DNA of 64,000 nt. Origin: Cercopithifilaria johnstoni (taxonomy: Eukaryota; Nematoda; Chromadorea; Rhabditida; Onchocercidae). Position numbers and translations under genes: made by a program. The notes beneath the pieces were generated by a model. It was not told the DNA's origin and searched no databases. It saw only the letters and a program-made list of their open reading frames with translations. Below are positions 62,691 to 64,000 of this stretch, in pieces. The stretch is taken from assembly GCA_916381525.1 (NCBI GenBank), contig CAKAEH010001725.1, positions 1 to 64,000 of the forward strand. The letters run 5' to 3'. Numbering within the stretch: the stretch's first letter is position 1; every line of letters begins with the position of its first letter.

Positions 62691-64000
62691 TTGTGTAAAT
62701 ATTTTCGTAGCTACCTCAAAAGCGTTTGTTAATTTATTAAGTACTCTTCTGTCATTACATTAATTAACTCATCATATAGCGAAATTAATGACCAAGAAGG
62801 TTTCGACAAATGTCTGCATCATAACTAAAGCACATAAAGATTCTAGAATTACTGATCTGCATGAAAGATGTTTATAAGACATTAACAAGCCGTAAAGTGC
62901 ACATCTGAACAACACATTAAGTTAGTATGTCTGAAAATCACCATAAACTTCGAAATAGACAATCTTCTAGCCATCAGCACTTGCAATAAAAATCAGTCAG
63001 TGGTAATGTACAAATCGAATTGTCGCGAATTTCTTCGCAAAAAAAAAAAAACTATATCAATGTTCCGTTGGAAGTGGAAAATGTTAAAATATTTGCTGTC
63101 AGTGAACAGTGATGCGCAGTACTGTAGATGAAAAGGGAAGGGAATTTTTGTTCTATCGATTTTTTTCTTCTTTACAACAACATACATAGGAAGGAAGAAA
63201 TCTGGAAAAAAAGCCTAATTATGATGATGCCTCCTGTAAGAAAAGATAAGGAGGATAGGCCTGTATACTGAAATATGGTGTTCCTCTGTATTTCAGTATA
63301 TCAATACTATGGCATCGAAAGGATAAATGGCTTTATTGATGATTTTTAATGCACAACGACAAAAGTCACTTTAATAAATCTCTCGAACCAATTCTAAGCA
63401 TGACAGCATAATTATCCTTAGTTTGGTTGACAACAAACTTACAAAATTTGAAGAGCACGCAACCAGAGAAATTGCGTAGACGGAATCAAAAGATAAACAT
63501 ACTACCACCTCCAAACTTCACACACATTCCGTTGAGAAGAGCATAATTCACTTCTCAATTCCCTAACGGACCCTACTAAACGGATACAATAAGCGGCACT
63601 TGTAAGCCAAGCTCATAAATTCTCGGCTGTTACCACCCCGCTATTTCCACCCAATAATTAGCGAATCCTGAATGAGGTTAAGAGGGCGAAAGTGTGCAAC
63701 ACTGATGTGTCTCATGTCACTCTGCCTGAACCCACCATGAAATTCGAAATGTATTACGCTCAAAATAAATGAGTCATAGGGAAGGTGACGTTTGACATGT
63801 GAAGAAGGGCAGAGTGTGAAAAATTAGTGAGTAATAGGAGGTAGAGTAGAAATATTACATTAAAGCGCCATCATTGAACTCTGTGTAGGAAGCTGCTAAT
63901 TTTGAAGAGGTATTTTGGTCTCTTCTTGTCGCACAATTGATAGGTCTGTTACTTCTGCTTCCATGGATTTAAGATCAAAATTGAATGCTTTACTGTCTTC
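62691..64000. other. PAQR upstream region to window end
   Basis: 1.3 kb with no supported exon; it presumably includes the PAQR promoter or 5'UTR. Contains the inverted repeat at 63264-63300 and an A12 run near 63041. Confidence 0.45.
63264..63300. repeat. 12-bp perfect inverted repeat
   Basis: tatactgaaata (63264-63275) and its exact reverse complement tatttcagtata (63289-63300) are separated by 13 bases. Confidence 0.95.

Noticed and set aside
1..64000. tRNA, rRNA, CRISPR and bacterial-type operons
   Set aside because: Looked for B-box-like GGTTCGAATCC, cloverleaf signals and regularly spaced repeats on both strands; none convincing. The gene structure is eukaryotic throughout.

Overview
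This is an AT-rich eukaryotic window with many short exons separated by small GT-AG introns (mostly 100-500 bp), short intergenic spacers, AATAAA poly(A) signals and pyrimidine-CAG acceptors placed directly before start codons (likely spliced-leader sites). Protein similarity, base composition and gene structure point to a parasitic nematode, most likely a filarial (clade III) species. The species name is inference. All gene models below were built by hand by matching splice phases between exons; most supplied open frames are only exon fragments.

Layout. 0.35-3.2 kb (+): C-terminal part of a protein resembling the M1 aminopeptidase C-terminal domain. 4.07-7.48 kb (+): ERGIC2/Erv41 cargo receptor, 9 exons. 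8.7-9.6 kb (+): unidentified small gene. 10.27-12.05 kb (+): mitochondrial glutamate carrier (SLC25A22/A18 type), 7 exons. 13.65-15.03 kb (-): sigma-class glutathione S-transferase, 5 exons. 16.5-21.0 kb: retrotransposon graveyard, with a decayed BEL/Pao pol on the minus strand and gag-like and envelope-like remnants on the plus strand. 21.45-24.08 kb (-): TMPPE-like transmembrane metallophosphoesterase, 8 exons. 24.49-27.96 kb (+): AMSH/STAMBP deubiquitinase, 8 exons, divergent from TMPPE across a 0.4 kb spacer that holds a GC-rich structured element. 31.1-43.06 kb (+): a long two-LIM-domain protein of the EPLIN/LIMA1 class, at least 21 exons. 44.0-45.6 kb (-): small secreted cysteine-rich protein. 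51.18-53.50 kb (+): YitH/DUF1248-type GNAT protein. 54.96-55.34 kb and 56.50-58.64 kb (-): two unrecognised genes, the second built of repeated ND-x-x-G modules. 59.57-62.69 kb (-): adiponectin-receptor (PAQR) homologue.

These are independent housekeeping and cell-biology genes (ER-Golgi traffic, mitochondrial transport, detoxification, endosomal deubiquitination, actin/muscle scaffold, membrane-lipid sensing), not a single pathway. No bacterial operon, CRISPR array, rRNA or tRNA was seen. The best candidates for something undescribed are the modular minus-strand gene at 56.5-58.6 kb with a duplicated module inside its intron, the structured GC island at 24.26-24.37 kb, the perfect hairpin at 42.44 kb, and the unusual splice sites in the LIM and PAQR genes.
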